Shown: positions 12,247 to 23,639 of the stretch, piece by piece
Layout of the letters: every line of letters starts with the position of its first letter
How positions within the stretch are numbered: the first letter of the stretch is position 1
Assembly: GCA_009823505.1 (NCBI GenBank)
Contig: VZQC01007129.1
Coordinates: forward strand, 763,132-827,131
DNA: 64,000 nucleotides
Reading direction: 5' to 3'
Origin: Rhizomys pruinosus
Taxonomy: Eukaryota; Chordata; Mammalia; Rodentia; Spalacidae
Notes under the pieces: model-generated
Seen by the model: the letters and a program-made list of their open reading frames with translations, nothing else
Told to the model about the DNA's origin: nothing
Databases searched by the model: none
Translations under genes and position numbers: made by a program

Positions 12247-12683
12247 GCAACTTTGAAACCATTTTTTGCTAAAAACATTAACTCTTTGCTAGGGCCTAAA
12301 AGGTAGATCAAAACAGGACAAAGGCTGGTATCTCTGCCTTTGTTATGACTCCATAGCCACATCCTTTACTTTGGGTCACATCTTTGTTCTGCTCTTAGGC
12401 ATGTTAAGAACTTCTCCTTCCTTTCCAAGGCCCAGAGCACCAAAAGCAACAGGAACAGGGAACATCTTTTTATCACCTTTTAACAATGAGTTCCAGATCC
12501 CCAAAGGAGTGCAAAGTCATTCTTCAATACCTATATAGTCACCTTGAATTCCAGGAATAATGGCCTCCAAACACAGGCTCTGCCTGTTCCCTAGATTAAA
12601 GCCATAATCCACAATGTGGGAGCTTCACACTACTGCATGAGTAATCATCTCCAGATATCCAGCCAAACCTTCATCAAGAGTTT
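12247..12683. other. Unique DNA, no gene seen
   Basis: Nothing supported is visible here. Confidence 0.4.
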
Positions 12684-12689
12684 TATATC

Positions 12690-12717
<28 letters not shown>
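12684..12717. repeat. (TA)n microsatellite
   Basis: About 17 TA dinucleotides lie immediately next to a B1. Confidence 0.95.
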
Positions 12718-12721
<4 letters not shown>

Positions 12722-12838
12722 TTTTGCCTTTAGTCCTAGCTGGCCTGGAGCTCAGAATGTATACCAGGTGGGCTTTGAACTCACAGGAATCCACTTGCCT
12801 CTGCTGGGATTAAAGGTGTGCACCACCATGTTTGACTT
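12718..12838 (-). repeat. B1 SINE
   Basis: Minus-strand B1 ending 'gattaaaggtgtgcaccacc'; somewhat shortened in the middle. Confidence 0.85.
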
Positions 12839-13056
12839 AAAAGATTTATTTTTTTCTATTATGTCTATGTGAGTCCTTGTTGGGGTATGTGCACAGATAT
12901 GCTGATGCCTGTCTGTGGAAGCCATGGTCATCAGATCTCTTTGGAGCTGGAGTTAGAGGTGGGTGTGAGCCCACATAAAGAGGTGTTGAGAACTGAATTC
13001 AGGTTCTCCTCAAGAGCAGAACATGCTCTTAAGTACACAAGCATCTCTCCAGTTTT
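12839..13056 (-). repeat. B2-type SINE, divergent
   Basis: B2 head (tgagagatgct) at the right and B2-like tail text at the left. Many substitutions make it an old copy. Confidence 0.65.
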
Positions 13057-13059
13057 AAT

Positions 13060-13500
13060 AACTCTTTATTTGAGACTTGAAAGTACATTTTCTTTATTTG
13101 AGAATAACCTACATGTCTACAAAATCTTCATGATAGTCACCTCTGGTCCCTCCTTTTCAATTCCTCTACACACAGCCTCCATGTCTCCTTCCTGACTTAA
13201 TATCCCCTCTTTTTAACCCACTGATTCCAATTCATGGTTTCAGTAAGTGTATGGATGCAGGGACATCCACCAGAATGTGGCCAACCTACCATGGGCTGTT
13301 TCCTTGAAGAAAACTGACTTTCCCTCCTTCTGGAGCAACATCCTCAGCTGTACATGTGACTTCATGAGTCTCTCCCCTTCTGTGTTGTAAATTTGACTTT
13401 CTTGATCTTGTGCAGGTAACCATAACCACTGTGAGTTTATGTGTTCATTGGCCTGGTCGTATTTGGAAAACACTGTTCTACTGCATTCCTCCCCAAGCTC
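13060..13500 (-). repeat. L1 (Lx-like) 3' UTR fragment
   Basis: Minus-strand text 'tgcacaagatcaagaaagtc', 'ggaaacagcccatggtaggttggcc' and 'aatcagtgggttaaaaag' matches the conserved rodent L1 3' UTR order known from Lx elements. Confidence 0.75.
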
Positions 13501-13559
13501 TACCTCTTATAATCTTTCCACTTCTGAGCCTTGACGGAAAGTATGAGAAATAGATATAG

Positions 13560-13735
13560 AAAGAACTCTACATCCTACTGAGGAGATACTTGGTACACCA
13601 TGTTTATTGATGCTCTTTTGATCTCAGCCAGGAAATGGAATTAACCTTCTATTCCTGTCAAGTGATAAATGCATAATGAAAATCTGGTACATAGACACCA
13701 TAAAATTTTACACAGCAGTAAAGAAAATTGAAATA
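13560..13735 (+). repeat. L1 ORF2 C-terminal fragment
   Basis: Sequence equivalent to the end of ORF2 ('acaccatgtttattg', 'gccaggaaatgg', 'tggtacatagacacc') parallels the better copy at 40,765-40,900. Confidence 0.75.
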
Positions 13736-14029
13736 AATTTGAGGCTCTGCTCATATGAGAAGCTCAAAGGTGAATCAGAGCATTGGACACTTTTCCTCTT
13801 CCTTATAATTACAATTAAGCCAATTATTTTTTTATTTTCACTATTACTCTATGTTTAATTTCCAAATCAGTAATGAAATCAAACCTAATAAGGATTTCCA
13901 CAGGAGGGACATTTGCATAAAGACTTCAATTTTACCTATTTACAGGTATGTCTATATAATCATATATTTTCCTTCAAATTGTCATTCTTTCACATATTTG
14001 CATGTCAATCACCCACTGTATTTCTTTTT
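13736..14029. other. AT-rich DNA, no gene seen
   Basis: Two short chance frames only. Confidence 0.4.
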
Positions 14030-14345
14030 TGTAAATTTTTATTGAAGTTTTGTGTAGTTCACAAAGGCAGGCCATCTTAATCATCTCTACGTCCCCATTC
14101 CCATTAGCCCCACCACATAACCCTCCCACGGCATTTCATGTTAAGGCCTATCAAGCCAAGTTAGTGTCCCCAGAGTTCCCATCTACTGAGGTCTATTGGA
14201 CTGTCTAGATCCCTTCCTTTGACAAAATCATCTCTTCCTCATCCCCTCATCCAGCAGTAATCAACTACCAGTGATTTTTGGCTAAGATTGGGGCCTGCTG
14301 GCCATTTCCACCGTTCTATGGTGGGTTTTTGTGCACTTGAGTTTC
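14030..14345 (-). repeat. L1 3' region fragment
   Basis: Same sequence type as 7,601-7,980 ('gtcattgttaaggcctatcaagccaagttag'-like order, 'gattggggcctgctggcc'). Confidence 0.65.
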
Positions 14346-14609
14346 CACAGTTCTATGGTGGGTGTTGTGCATGTTGACACCATTGCTGTAGGTTCATATG
14401 AATTTGGTCCCAGGAAACTGTAATACTTGATTTCCATGTGCTCATGCACCTCCTACATTGGGTCTTAAAATCTTTCCATCCCCACTCTGCAATAGTCCTT
14501 GAGCCCTGCTGGGTGAAGTTTAACACAGAAGCCCTGTGCAAGCACTGACATGCTGCATACTGGCTGTACATTCTCTATGCTTTAGCCATTGGTGGTCTTT
14601 TGTAACATA

Positions 14610-14985
14610 CATTTTTTATTGACTTTTTCTGTATTTCATTCAGAACATCTCAATCAATCTTAATCATCTTTATACCCCCTCCCCCACTGGCACCCTCCCA
14701 CAGCTCCCCACTGGAATTCCATCTATGTCCTTTTGTGTTCATGGCCCTCTGTTGCATGAGAGTTGAGAGATGCATTACTATTCTCTCTGCTCCTTGTCCC
14801 ATTAAGTTCTGTGAGCCTTAGGTGGAGAGGTTCTATTGTAGATGTGTCACTTAGGGTTGTCCAGTTCGCAGGTAATCTCTATGTGTGACCAGTTGTGGAG
14901 CTTCTTTGATGAGTGGTGACTGGAATACTTGTCTGTAAATATAAGGATCAATATTTAGCACAGACTAAGAAATTGCATTTGTCTA
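14610..14985 (-). repeat. L1 3' region fragment, second copy
   Basis: It begins like the preceding copy ('tttctgtatttcattcagaacatctcaatc', then a pyrimidine-rich tract) but diverges after about 150 bp. It is probably another L1 subfamily. Confidence 0.55.
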
Positions 14986-15862
14986 GGAGTTTTCTAGTCC
15001 TTTACTTAGTGATTTTGTGTTAAATGTGATGTCTCACATTTGGTCTTGGGCATGTCCGTGTGACACTTTCTGATTCATTTGTTTCTACTAATATTTATTT
15101 TTATGCATCATGCATATTTCTCTAGAATTTGAATATTATCCACCTTGATAATTTTCAGTAACTTAGAAATAGTATCTGATATACATTTGAAAAGTTTTCT
15201 TGCAGTTTTGTCACTTTTTTTTTAGTTTGCTCCTGTTGTTTTTGTCATGAAATAATTTTTGTAACACAAAATTGTAAATTTCTCTTTAAATGGCATTGGG
15301 TATTTATGTAATACTTAGAAAGCTTTTCCTTACCTGAGTTCCTCTCCCAAAAGGCATAAAATTCATTTGCTCTATGCTATTTTATAAAACATGGTCAACA
15401 ATTTAAAATATAAAAGCATAAAGCAAAGGATAGTGAACATTAAGGAGAAAATTTTGATTGGAATAATGGATCAGGGAATTTATAGTGCCCACAAGTACTT
15501 TTATCTGGATTATATTACATGTAGGATTCAATTTCCAATAAGTAACTGATCCTGTTTGCTTTTAGCTACTTCTCAAAAGAAAAAGGAAAAAATACTGTGA
15601 CTGATAGTCATAATTTCCATGTTTCTCATATGTTAGTTGCCTACAGTTCACTAAAACGAAATAGTTTTTGTGTATAGAAATTTAGTCATAATGTGCTTTT
15701 TCTTAATATTGGCCTTTCACATATGACAAATCCATAATTACATCTGACCTATTCTACAGTTTCTTCAATTATACAATATTTGTTTTTGCTAAATTGTTTT
15801 GCTATTTTTCTTCTCTTCAGCAATCTAAGCCTTCCACAAATCAACACATCTCTGAACATGTT
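14986..15862. other. Unique AT-rich DNA, no gene seen
   Basis: No feature is recognised. Confidence 0.5.
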
Positions 15863-16011
15863 TCTTTTGGGGGGGGGCGTCTTTTCCAGTCAGGGTCTCC
15901 CTGTAGCCCCCAGCTGTCCTGGGAGACCAAGCTGGCCATGAACTCGCAGAGATCTGCATGCCTCTGCCTCCCTAGTGCTAGGATTAAAGGTGTGTACCAC
16001 CATGCCCAGCA
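15863..16011 (-). repeat. B1 SINE
   Basis: Nearly full-length minus-strand B1 with a C/G-tract next to the tail. Confidence 0.9.
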
Positions 16012-16144
16012 GTTCCAGCTTCTTTTAATGAAGTCTATACTGCCTAATTTAATAAAATGAACTTTATTTAGCATGAATTTATTGAAATTGTATAGAACTA
16101 GTATATCACTTAGCATTTATATTTTGTATGTAACATTTTTTGTG

Positions 16145-16291
16145 TGCATGTCTTTTGAGACAGGGTCTCCCTATAGCCCCAGCTAGCCTGGAACTCACTC
16201 TGTAGACCAGGCTGGCCTTGAACTCACAGGGATCCGCCTGCCTCTACCTCCCAAGTGCTAGGATTAAAGGCATGCGCCAACACACCTGGAT
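16145..16291 (-). repeat. B1 SINE
   Basis: Full-length minus-strand B1: 'gagacagggtctccctatag' through 'gattaaaggcatgcgcc'. Confidence 0.95.
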
Positions 16292-16334
16292 TTATATGTA
16301 ACATTTTAAACATAAGCTGAACTATATTTGTAAT

Positions 16335-16486
16335 TTTTTTTTGTCTTTTTGAGACAGGGTCTCCCTGTGGCCCCAGCTGTCCTGGAACTTGCTCTGTAGA
16401 CCAGGCTGGTCTCGAACTCACAAAGATCCACCTGCCTCTGCCTCCCAAGTGCTAGGATTAAAGGTGTGCGCAACCACGCCTGGCTT
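16335..16486 (-). repeat. B1 SINE
   Basis: Full-length minus-strand B1, the third B1 in the same orientation within 620 bp. Confidence 0.95.
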
Positions 16487-17654
16487 ATATTTGTAATTTT
16501 AATTTAAAAGTTTAATTTAACAATACATATAGCCACACAATGAAGAAAAATAATCATTTAAGGCAAACAGAAGGCTTTATCATTCTTTTTTGGTTGACTA
16601 AGAACAATTCTTGAAACTATGGTGTCAATTAATACAGTAATCTCTTTATTCCAGGACAAAGAATTAGATCCAGAGAAACTCTTGGAAACCTAAATTAATC
16701 CAACTGCCACAAGGTCCAAGACTTTTCTTAGCAGTTGCTAGCAAAATATAGTCTTTGTCATAGATAAAAATGTGAAAAAATTTACCTTAGAAATCAATGA
16801 GAGCCATATTGCATCCAAGAGTATAAATAATTGGCAAGTGTGCATCCAGGGCTGAGGCGGATTAAGTGAAACACAGAAAATATTGTTTCAAAGTCAGTAT
16901 TACTTCCAGAGGGCTCTTGTCTATTTCTTTTGCACTCGGTTTTACAAAATTGGGCACTGAATTATTACAAAAATCTTTTTGTACTGAACTGTATCATCAG
17001 GTGTTGAGTTTTTAACTTAATATTGTTGAATATTTATTAAGCACCAGAACATGATTTTTTCTGAAGCATACTTTGCAATTAATATGTAGTGTACCATTTG
17101 AGCATTTGTAGAATAAAATATTATCACAAAGATAATAGATTTACAAAAGTAACTTTCCAAAAATTGAATAGGAAGGTAAGCCTTTACCTAACTAAGCTTT
17201 TAGTTGAGAGACTGTTAAAATGCTATCTTTCCAAATTTACTGATACTACTTAAAGTTAAATAGCAGATTACTATGCGTTTTCTAAAATATATATCATTTT
17301 TAAAACTTCCTAATCTTTCTACCAATATAAAGTCATTGGTGTATTTAGTATTCATTGATTCGACAACACCTAAACTTTTGCTTTCAGAAAAGTTTTTAAC
17401 TTGATTTATGACTCAAAGACAGCACAATGAATGCTATCAAAAAGCTCAATATCAATGACTTCTAATACTAACTGAAGGCTGTCAAGACAGAACTATGCAT
17501 CCTGTGATTAGTATGTTGTTTTTCCAGTTAAGGATAATCTTTTTTCATTCTTCTTCCTCCCTGTGCAGTTTAAGCCAGGCACAAACACCAAAGAATTTCT
17601 TTCTAAACACTAGGAATAGCTTCCTTAGAGACATTAATGTCTTTTCTGTTTCAG

Positions 17655-17690
<36 letters not shown>

Positions 17691-18505
17691 CTATATATAT
17701 GTTATTTGCAGAAATTTCAAGAGTAATTAACTGGCAAGAGAAAATATGTCACGATTGTTAGAGAAGTCTTTCATCAAAACACTTTTTCTTACCCAAATTC
17801 TACTCTCTGCTATAAATGCTTTGTCAGAAAGATATTGCTTTGGTGTTTGCTACTGAAGTTATAGATGTCTCATTAAAAAATGCATGATTAAAAATTCAAG
17901 TAAGTTACAGATTTTTCTGAGACTCTAAGTTAGGATGAACGAGAACAGAAAATCCAGGAATCCTTCAATAGGATCAGAAAATAGATTGTATAAAGCTCAA
18001 ACACTCTAATCTTCCTCTAGTATTGTGGTGAGCTAGGAACCTGGAATAAACTCTGGCTTCCCGCCAAAAACATTTTAATCCTCCTAAAGTGATTAATTTT
18101 TATACATGAAAGAAACCAGGAAGCATGACTTCTAGCCTTGGAAACATACTGTGGAAGCACAGAAACTCCTACACATTTTAAATTGAACTTGGTAGGATTC
18201 TGAAAAGAGATATATCAATGACAAAGATTGAATCTCTTAGAAGAATGTGGATGGCATGAGAGGGAATGGACAGCTAAGGAAATGTGCCACTGAAAGGGGA
18301 TTACTGCTTTAATTTAAATTCATTGTGTCCTGAATCATACCGTTTCAGTTGCTAAGCAATGCAGACTTCTTTGTGAATATCAGTGAGGCATTAGGACCAG
18401 ATCTTCCTAGTTTCTTTTTTAAGTTTTCTATGCAACCACCCAATTCCTATAGACATAAGGAACAGTACTAAAATTTAAAAGCCTAAAGACCAACAATAGA
18501 TATAA
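16487..18505. other. Unique AT-rich DNA with a (TA)n tract, no gene seen
   Basis: A TA microsatellite lies at about 17,658-17,700. The 88-codon frame spanning it (17,495-17,761 plus) is created partly by the microsatellite and is not a gene. Confidence 0.5.
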
Positions 18506-18516
18506 ATACTACATGA

Positions 18517-18770
18517 GGGCTGGAGCGATGGCGCTAGCGGTTAGGAGCGCCACCGCTCTTGCAGAGGACCCGGTTCGATCCCAGCCCACATGGCTCCGAA
18601 GCGTCTGAACTCCATTCCAGGAGACGCTTCAGTTCCAGGGGCATCGAGACCCCTTCTGAACTTCCACGGCATTGCACGACACGGGTGCACAGACCTGCAT
18701 GCAACACGTCATGCACACCAATACCGAAATAAATAAAAAAGATAAATAATAAATAAATAAATAAATAAAC
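18517..18770 (+). mobile_element. B2-type SINE, full length
   Basis: Complete B2 with near-intact A box and B box (cggttcgatccc) and a long (AAAT)n tail. The 11-bp duplication atactacatga lies at 18,506-18,516 and 18,771-18,781. Compared with other copies it has several 1-2 bp losses. Confidence 0.95.
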
Positions 18771-18781
18771 ATACTACATGA

Positions 18782-20537
18782 ATGGCATTTTGTCCTGTGA
18801 ACCTATCTTGAGTCTTCTGAGTGCATTCTTGGAAATGACTTAGCTGGAATAAATGAAGTCCTTTTCATGATATGAAATACTTTTATTACAGAGATTAAAA
18901 ATAGAAAATAAAATAAAGCATTTAAATGAGAATTAGGCTTTTGTCCTAACATTCAATTCTTTTCAATAATATACTTAAAATGGAATAATATAGATCCTAA
19001 ATCTTAGTTACCATTTTGTAGTTTCTTTTTTGTTTTCTCTTCCGAGTATCAGAACTTTACTCCTTTGCTTCGCTACAAATACATCAAGTCTGTCTTTTTA
19101 CTATGATCTTTTGTTATATTTTTGTGTGGCAAACATATATGTGAATATGTATATACTATATATTATATATATATATATATATATGCATGGACATTCCTAT
19201 GTGTAAATGTAAGCAGGAGTATGCTCTATGCACGTTGGCTATACAGCCTTGCCTTTCAACTTGTTTAACAAGATCTTTTTGTCACTTTGCAGGTCAAGCT
19301 AGTTGGCCTGTGAGCTTGTGGGAACTCCCTTGTCTCTGACTCCTATCTTGCTGCAGGATTGCTGGGATCACAGAGTCACTCTACCATGCTCAGTGATTCA
19401 AACTCCATCCTCATGTTGAACAGAAAACACTTGAAACACTGAGCTATGCTCTAGGTCCACTAAGGAATTAATATCACCCTTTACTCTTGAAGCTCTGATT
19501 CAACCCTTGGATAAACTTTAGATATTGTAGATAATATGCCCTCATTTTCTTTTAATTAAATGAAGATTTCTAACTCAGAGTTAATCTAAAGAGCAGGTGG
19601 GTACAATCTTTTCACATTGTGATATGACATTGTTGTCTATAAACTCCAAGCTTATGAACTGTTCGACCAAGTTCCAAAAAATAATTCACTTTGTTCATTT
19701 TGGGGACTCCCTGTAGCCCCAGCTCTCCTGAACTGGGTAGACCAGGCTGACCTTAAACCTACAGAGGTTTTTGGAGTGGAAGTAGGAAAATAAGTCTAAT
19801 GTTTCCAATAAGTTTTCTTTAAGTTGGTCATAAAGGACTCTATACCTATAGTGAAAAATGAGAAGTTAAATCCAAGATATGTCTGTATCTGTCTGAGTAT
19901 CCTTTCCACTGGTAAGAAACTTTTGTAACTTACTTCCCTGAGAAAAGCAAATATGATTTTTATGTTTATTTATTTATTATATATTTTCAGATTCCTACTA
20001 AAATAAAAAAGAATAGTATGTCAAAAAAAATAATTCACAAGAATCCTCAAGTAATATTATAATTGGACATTTCTGGAGGTATATAAATTACCCAGGACAA
20101 TGTCAACCACAAAGTAAATTGCACAAGATTATTTTCAGCATCAAGTTTTAGAGAATGGGATTTGTATCTGTAAACAAAATGCAGTGTAACATCTGGTATT
20201 CTAAGAACATGAACTAATAACATAAAGTGTTCTTTGTGTCAACTGTGTTAAGTGTATTTGATATTTAGATTCTTTGGAAACAAAATATATTTGTCTAAGT
20301 CAAACATGAAGTTAAAGAGTAATTAGATTTTCCTTGATTGGGTGTTTTATGAGGAGAAAACATCACAGAAGCTCTTGGGAGCTATTTACTATGATCCATG
20401 TCAATAATGACATACAGATTACCTCATTTTATCTTTTTCCCCAGATACATAAAATGTATTGACAATACACTTATTAGGTAATATCACTCAAGGTTTCAAG
20501 GGTTAAAAAACTTACCCAAAGTCAGAGAAAATAAATG
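18782..20537. other. AT-rich DNA, no gene; (TA)n and a B1 scrap
   Basis: A TA tract lies at about 19,145-19,184. Positions 19,695-19,770 are a short minus-strand B1 remnant ('ctccctgtagccccagctctcc'-like). Nothing else is supported. Confidence 0.5.
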
Positions 20538-20549
20538 GGAATATTTTAT

Positions 20550-21045
20550 TTTATTTTATTTTATTTATCATGAAGTAATTTTTTAATTGATTGATTATTT
20601 GTGTATTTCATACATTATCTTTCAGTCCCATTTAGACACATCCCCTTCTCCTTTCTCCCCTACCCTACCCCAGTTCATGCCTTCAGCCATGCATGTCTTG
20701 CATCTTTCAGTCTTTTTTTTTCACATAAATTTATTTATTTATTTATTTTTAACAAATCTAGACCTGTGTTCCCGCCCATTCCCCCACCCCGCCAGAGCTC
20801 ATACATTCTGCCAAACATGTGGATGCCAGTGCCAATTACCCAGTTGTAAGTATTTCTTGTGTAGGGCCCCCTGAGCTTTTGTACAAAGCAGTTGGGCGTA
20901 ATCCATTTTGGAAACAACAACAACAACAGAAAAGACTGCATCAAAGAACTGACTGAAACAGTGAACTTCTACTCAAAACAGTCAACTTCCCCATGGAAAA
21001 TATTGAGAAAGACTAAGAGATGAAAAACATGTTTGGCAGAATGCA
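20550..21045 (-). mobile_element. L1 3' end with 5' inversion (twin-primed)
   Basis: Positions 20,550-20,818 are L1 3' end in minus orientation, poly(T) first. From 20,819 the text switches to plus orientation and reads the adjacent upstream L1 3' UTR ('tggatgccagtgccaattacc' to 'catgtttggcagaatg'), as in the intact order at 41,012-41,245. The duplication ggaatattttat is at about 20,538-20,549 and 21,046-21,057. Inversion of the 5' part inside one target duplication is the hallmark of twin priming. Confidence 0.75.
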
Positions 21046-21331
21046 GGAATATTTTATGTTAAATATGAATTTGTTTACCTTGAAAATTTGTGTGCCTAGT
21101 TACTAGGAGTGATGTTTATAAATATTCACATGAAATAGAAAATACTTAATGATTTTAGTGACCTGTGTCACAATCAAATTTTATATATTTGAACTCTTAA
21201 GGACTCGCAAAATTAATTTTGTGCACTTTTTTCATAAATGGAATACTGTATTTAACAGAGAATAGAACTTGCCAAGTTTGTAGAATAATTGTTAAATATA
21301 CTGACTTTTTTCTCAGTAAAACATATTTGTA

Positions 21332-21586
21332 GGGCTGGAGAGATGGCCTAGCGGTTAAGAGCGCCGACCGCTCTTGCAGAGGACCCGGGTTCGATCCCCA
21401 GCACCCACATGGCGGCTGAGAACCGTCTGAAGCTCCAAATCCAGGAGAACTCCAGTTCCAGGGGAATCCGAGACCCTCTTCTGAACTCCGCGGCGTTGCA
21501 CGACACGGGTGCACAGACTTGCATGCAGACAGTACATTCATACACATACAGAAATAAATAAAAATGAATAAAAAAAAATTAAAAAA
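21332..21586 (+). mobile_element. B2-type SINE, full length, young-looking
   Basis: Near-consensus A box (ggcctagcggttaagagc) and B box (gggttcgatcccc). The duplication aaaacatatttgta flanks both ends (from 21,317 and 21,586). Open frames of 60-155 codons across it are SINE artefacts. Confidence 0.97.
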
Positions 21587-21600
21587 AAACATATTTGTAA

Positions 21601-22165
21601 ATGAGAGAAAGAATATTTCAAATGTGGATTCAGTTTTTATTTTAGTATATGAGAAGCAGTGCATTACTAAGTTAAACAGATTCTTAGTCTGTGCCTAAAA
21701 ACTAATTCTAAACTTGACAATTTTAGAAAATTTGGATAATGCTTTGATATTACTTATATAAAATATCAAGTATATGTTCATTATGTTCAACATTTAATCC
21801 CCTATATAATTGGATAATAGTTAAAATAGGCCAGTATGAAATGAAGAGTAAATCCTCAAGTCTCATTTGAACAATTCAATTCTAACTTTCCTCCCATATA
21901 AAAAACATGAAGTTATTAACAAGCATAACTCCTAAGCTGATTAATGTATCACAGATACTTATTTTTCTGGTTTGTGAAGGCTAAGGAAGAAAACTGATCA
22001 AAAAGATATTTTTCAGTTTAAAATTTCATACTGGAAGCTTTTCACTCTACATGGAAATGGATTTTATTAAGACATCTTTGTTCACCTTTTGCCCTCACCT
22101 TTCTTTCTTTCCTCATGCTGTTACTGCTTAGCTTTTTTATTCACTTTTGATTCATTTATGTATAC
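21601..22165. other. Unique AT-rich DNA, no gene seen
   Basis: No feature is recognised. Confidence 0.5.
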
Positions 22166-22478
22166 AGAATCTAGGATCCACATATGATGGAAACATGATA
22201 TATGCCTATTTCACTTAACACGATGATGCCCTCCAGTTGCATCCATTTTCCTTTAAATGGCATGATTTCATTCTTTTTATGTGCCTCACTTCATTTATCC
22301 ATTCATCTCTTGACAAATATCTGTGCTGATTCTGTACCTTGGGTATTATGACCACTGCTGAAATAAACACAGATGTGATGGACATACACAGGTGATAAGG
22401 AAGCTTTGAGTCCTGTGTGCAGATAACCAGGGGCTGTATAGCTGGGTAATATGAAAGTTCAGTTTTATTTTTTATATA
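22166..22478 (-). repeat. L1 ORF2 C-terminal fragment
   Basis: Minus-strand text corresponds to the end of ORF2 ('tacccagctatacagcccc', 'tttatttcagcagtggtc', 'aaatggatgcaactggaggg'). Frame breaks make it non-coding. Confidence 0.8.
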
Positions 22479-22781
22479 TTTTAGTTGATTTTTCTTCAAT
22501 AATTTCATATACGTATATACTCCATTATGATTACTCTCACACTCTCACTGTCTTGTCTCCCTTCTACCCCAACAACCCTTTCCTCCCACTTAACTCCCCA
22601 TTCCCTACAAGTCTCTGACCCACATCCTTGTCTTTTTGTCTTGTTTTGTGGTGCATTTTCCTTAACCAGAAACATCTATTTGATCACTGTATTGGGACAA
22701 TCAATGGAAGCCTGGTGGGATCACCAGTGGTTAAACTACTGAAGGCATTGTATGCTTAGTACCAGATAATTACGTGATGGA

Positions 22782-22841
<60 letters not shown>

Positions 22842-23612
22842 CCTACGCAGCAGTTCTGCATGCAAATAAAGAGGAGGAAAATACAAACTTAAATAAGAGA
22901 TAGAGGAAGGGAGAGATGAACAGAGGAAGAGAGAAAGAAAAAGAATTACTAAATCACATCAACACTAGCCTCACTGCTAAGATGTCAACTCTCACCAAAG
23001 ACATTTCTTTATACAGCAGATGGCTATAAACACAGAAACCCACAATTGGCTAATGTGCAGAGAAGAGGTCACCAAGTGCATGTACATGTGTTGGAGAGCT
23101 ACTTAAGTCCTCTGCCTCACAAGGTTCAGGGATTACTGTGGAAGTGGAGGCAGAAAGATTATAAGAGTAGGAGGATGACTGCACTGAAAGTCCTCCAGAA
23201 CGTTTTTGAGAATTCAAAAATGATTTGATAAAGCATCTCCCCCACATTCTCTCTCCCTATTTCTCTCCACATTCATTTTTCTCCTAACTTCATGTCTTTT
23301 CTTTAAAATCAGTTTAGTTCTGTGTGTACGTGTATGGACTAAGATCATACTGAATCATGGGTACTCTTTCAGATGCTCTATTACTGGTGAAATCTTTCTG
23401 TTCCTCCCTGGGTAACTACCAATTACCAATAGCATCTCAGGTGTTGGATACAGCTTCATTGGAGTTTACCCCATTCGTGTGGGGATTTTGGCTATTGTGA
23501 TCTTGTACAGGTCTTGTGGATGCAGACCCAACCACCAAGAGCCTTGGGAGGTGCTGTAGTCTGGGATGGGATATTCAGGCTTATAGCTCTGCTCACATAG
23601 AGGACGTGAGCA
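22479..23612 (-). repeat. L1 3' UTR material, probably more than one copy
   Basis: Positions 23,230-23,612 on the minus strand hold the L1 3' UTR series 'ctgtacaagatcacaatagcc', 'ggtagttacccagggagg' and 'acatgaagttaggag'. A poly(A) (poly(T) on minus) is at 23,616-23,638. Positions 22,479-22,780 resemble a further L1 3' end. A 57-bp (GA)n tract interrupts at 22,784-22,840. Confidence 0.6.
22784..22840. repeat. (GA)n microsatellite
   Basis: Pure GA repeat of about 28 units. Confidence 0.97.
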
Positions 23613-23639
23613 TCTGAAAAAAAAAAAAAAAAAAAAAAC

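Noticed and set aside
21197..21664. 155-codon minus-strand frame, and many 60-110-codon frames sharing 'CGGQKRVSDSPGTGV'-like text
   Set aside because: All lie in B2 SINEs, whose low stop density on one strand gives recurrent false proteins.
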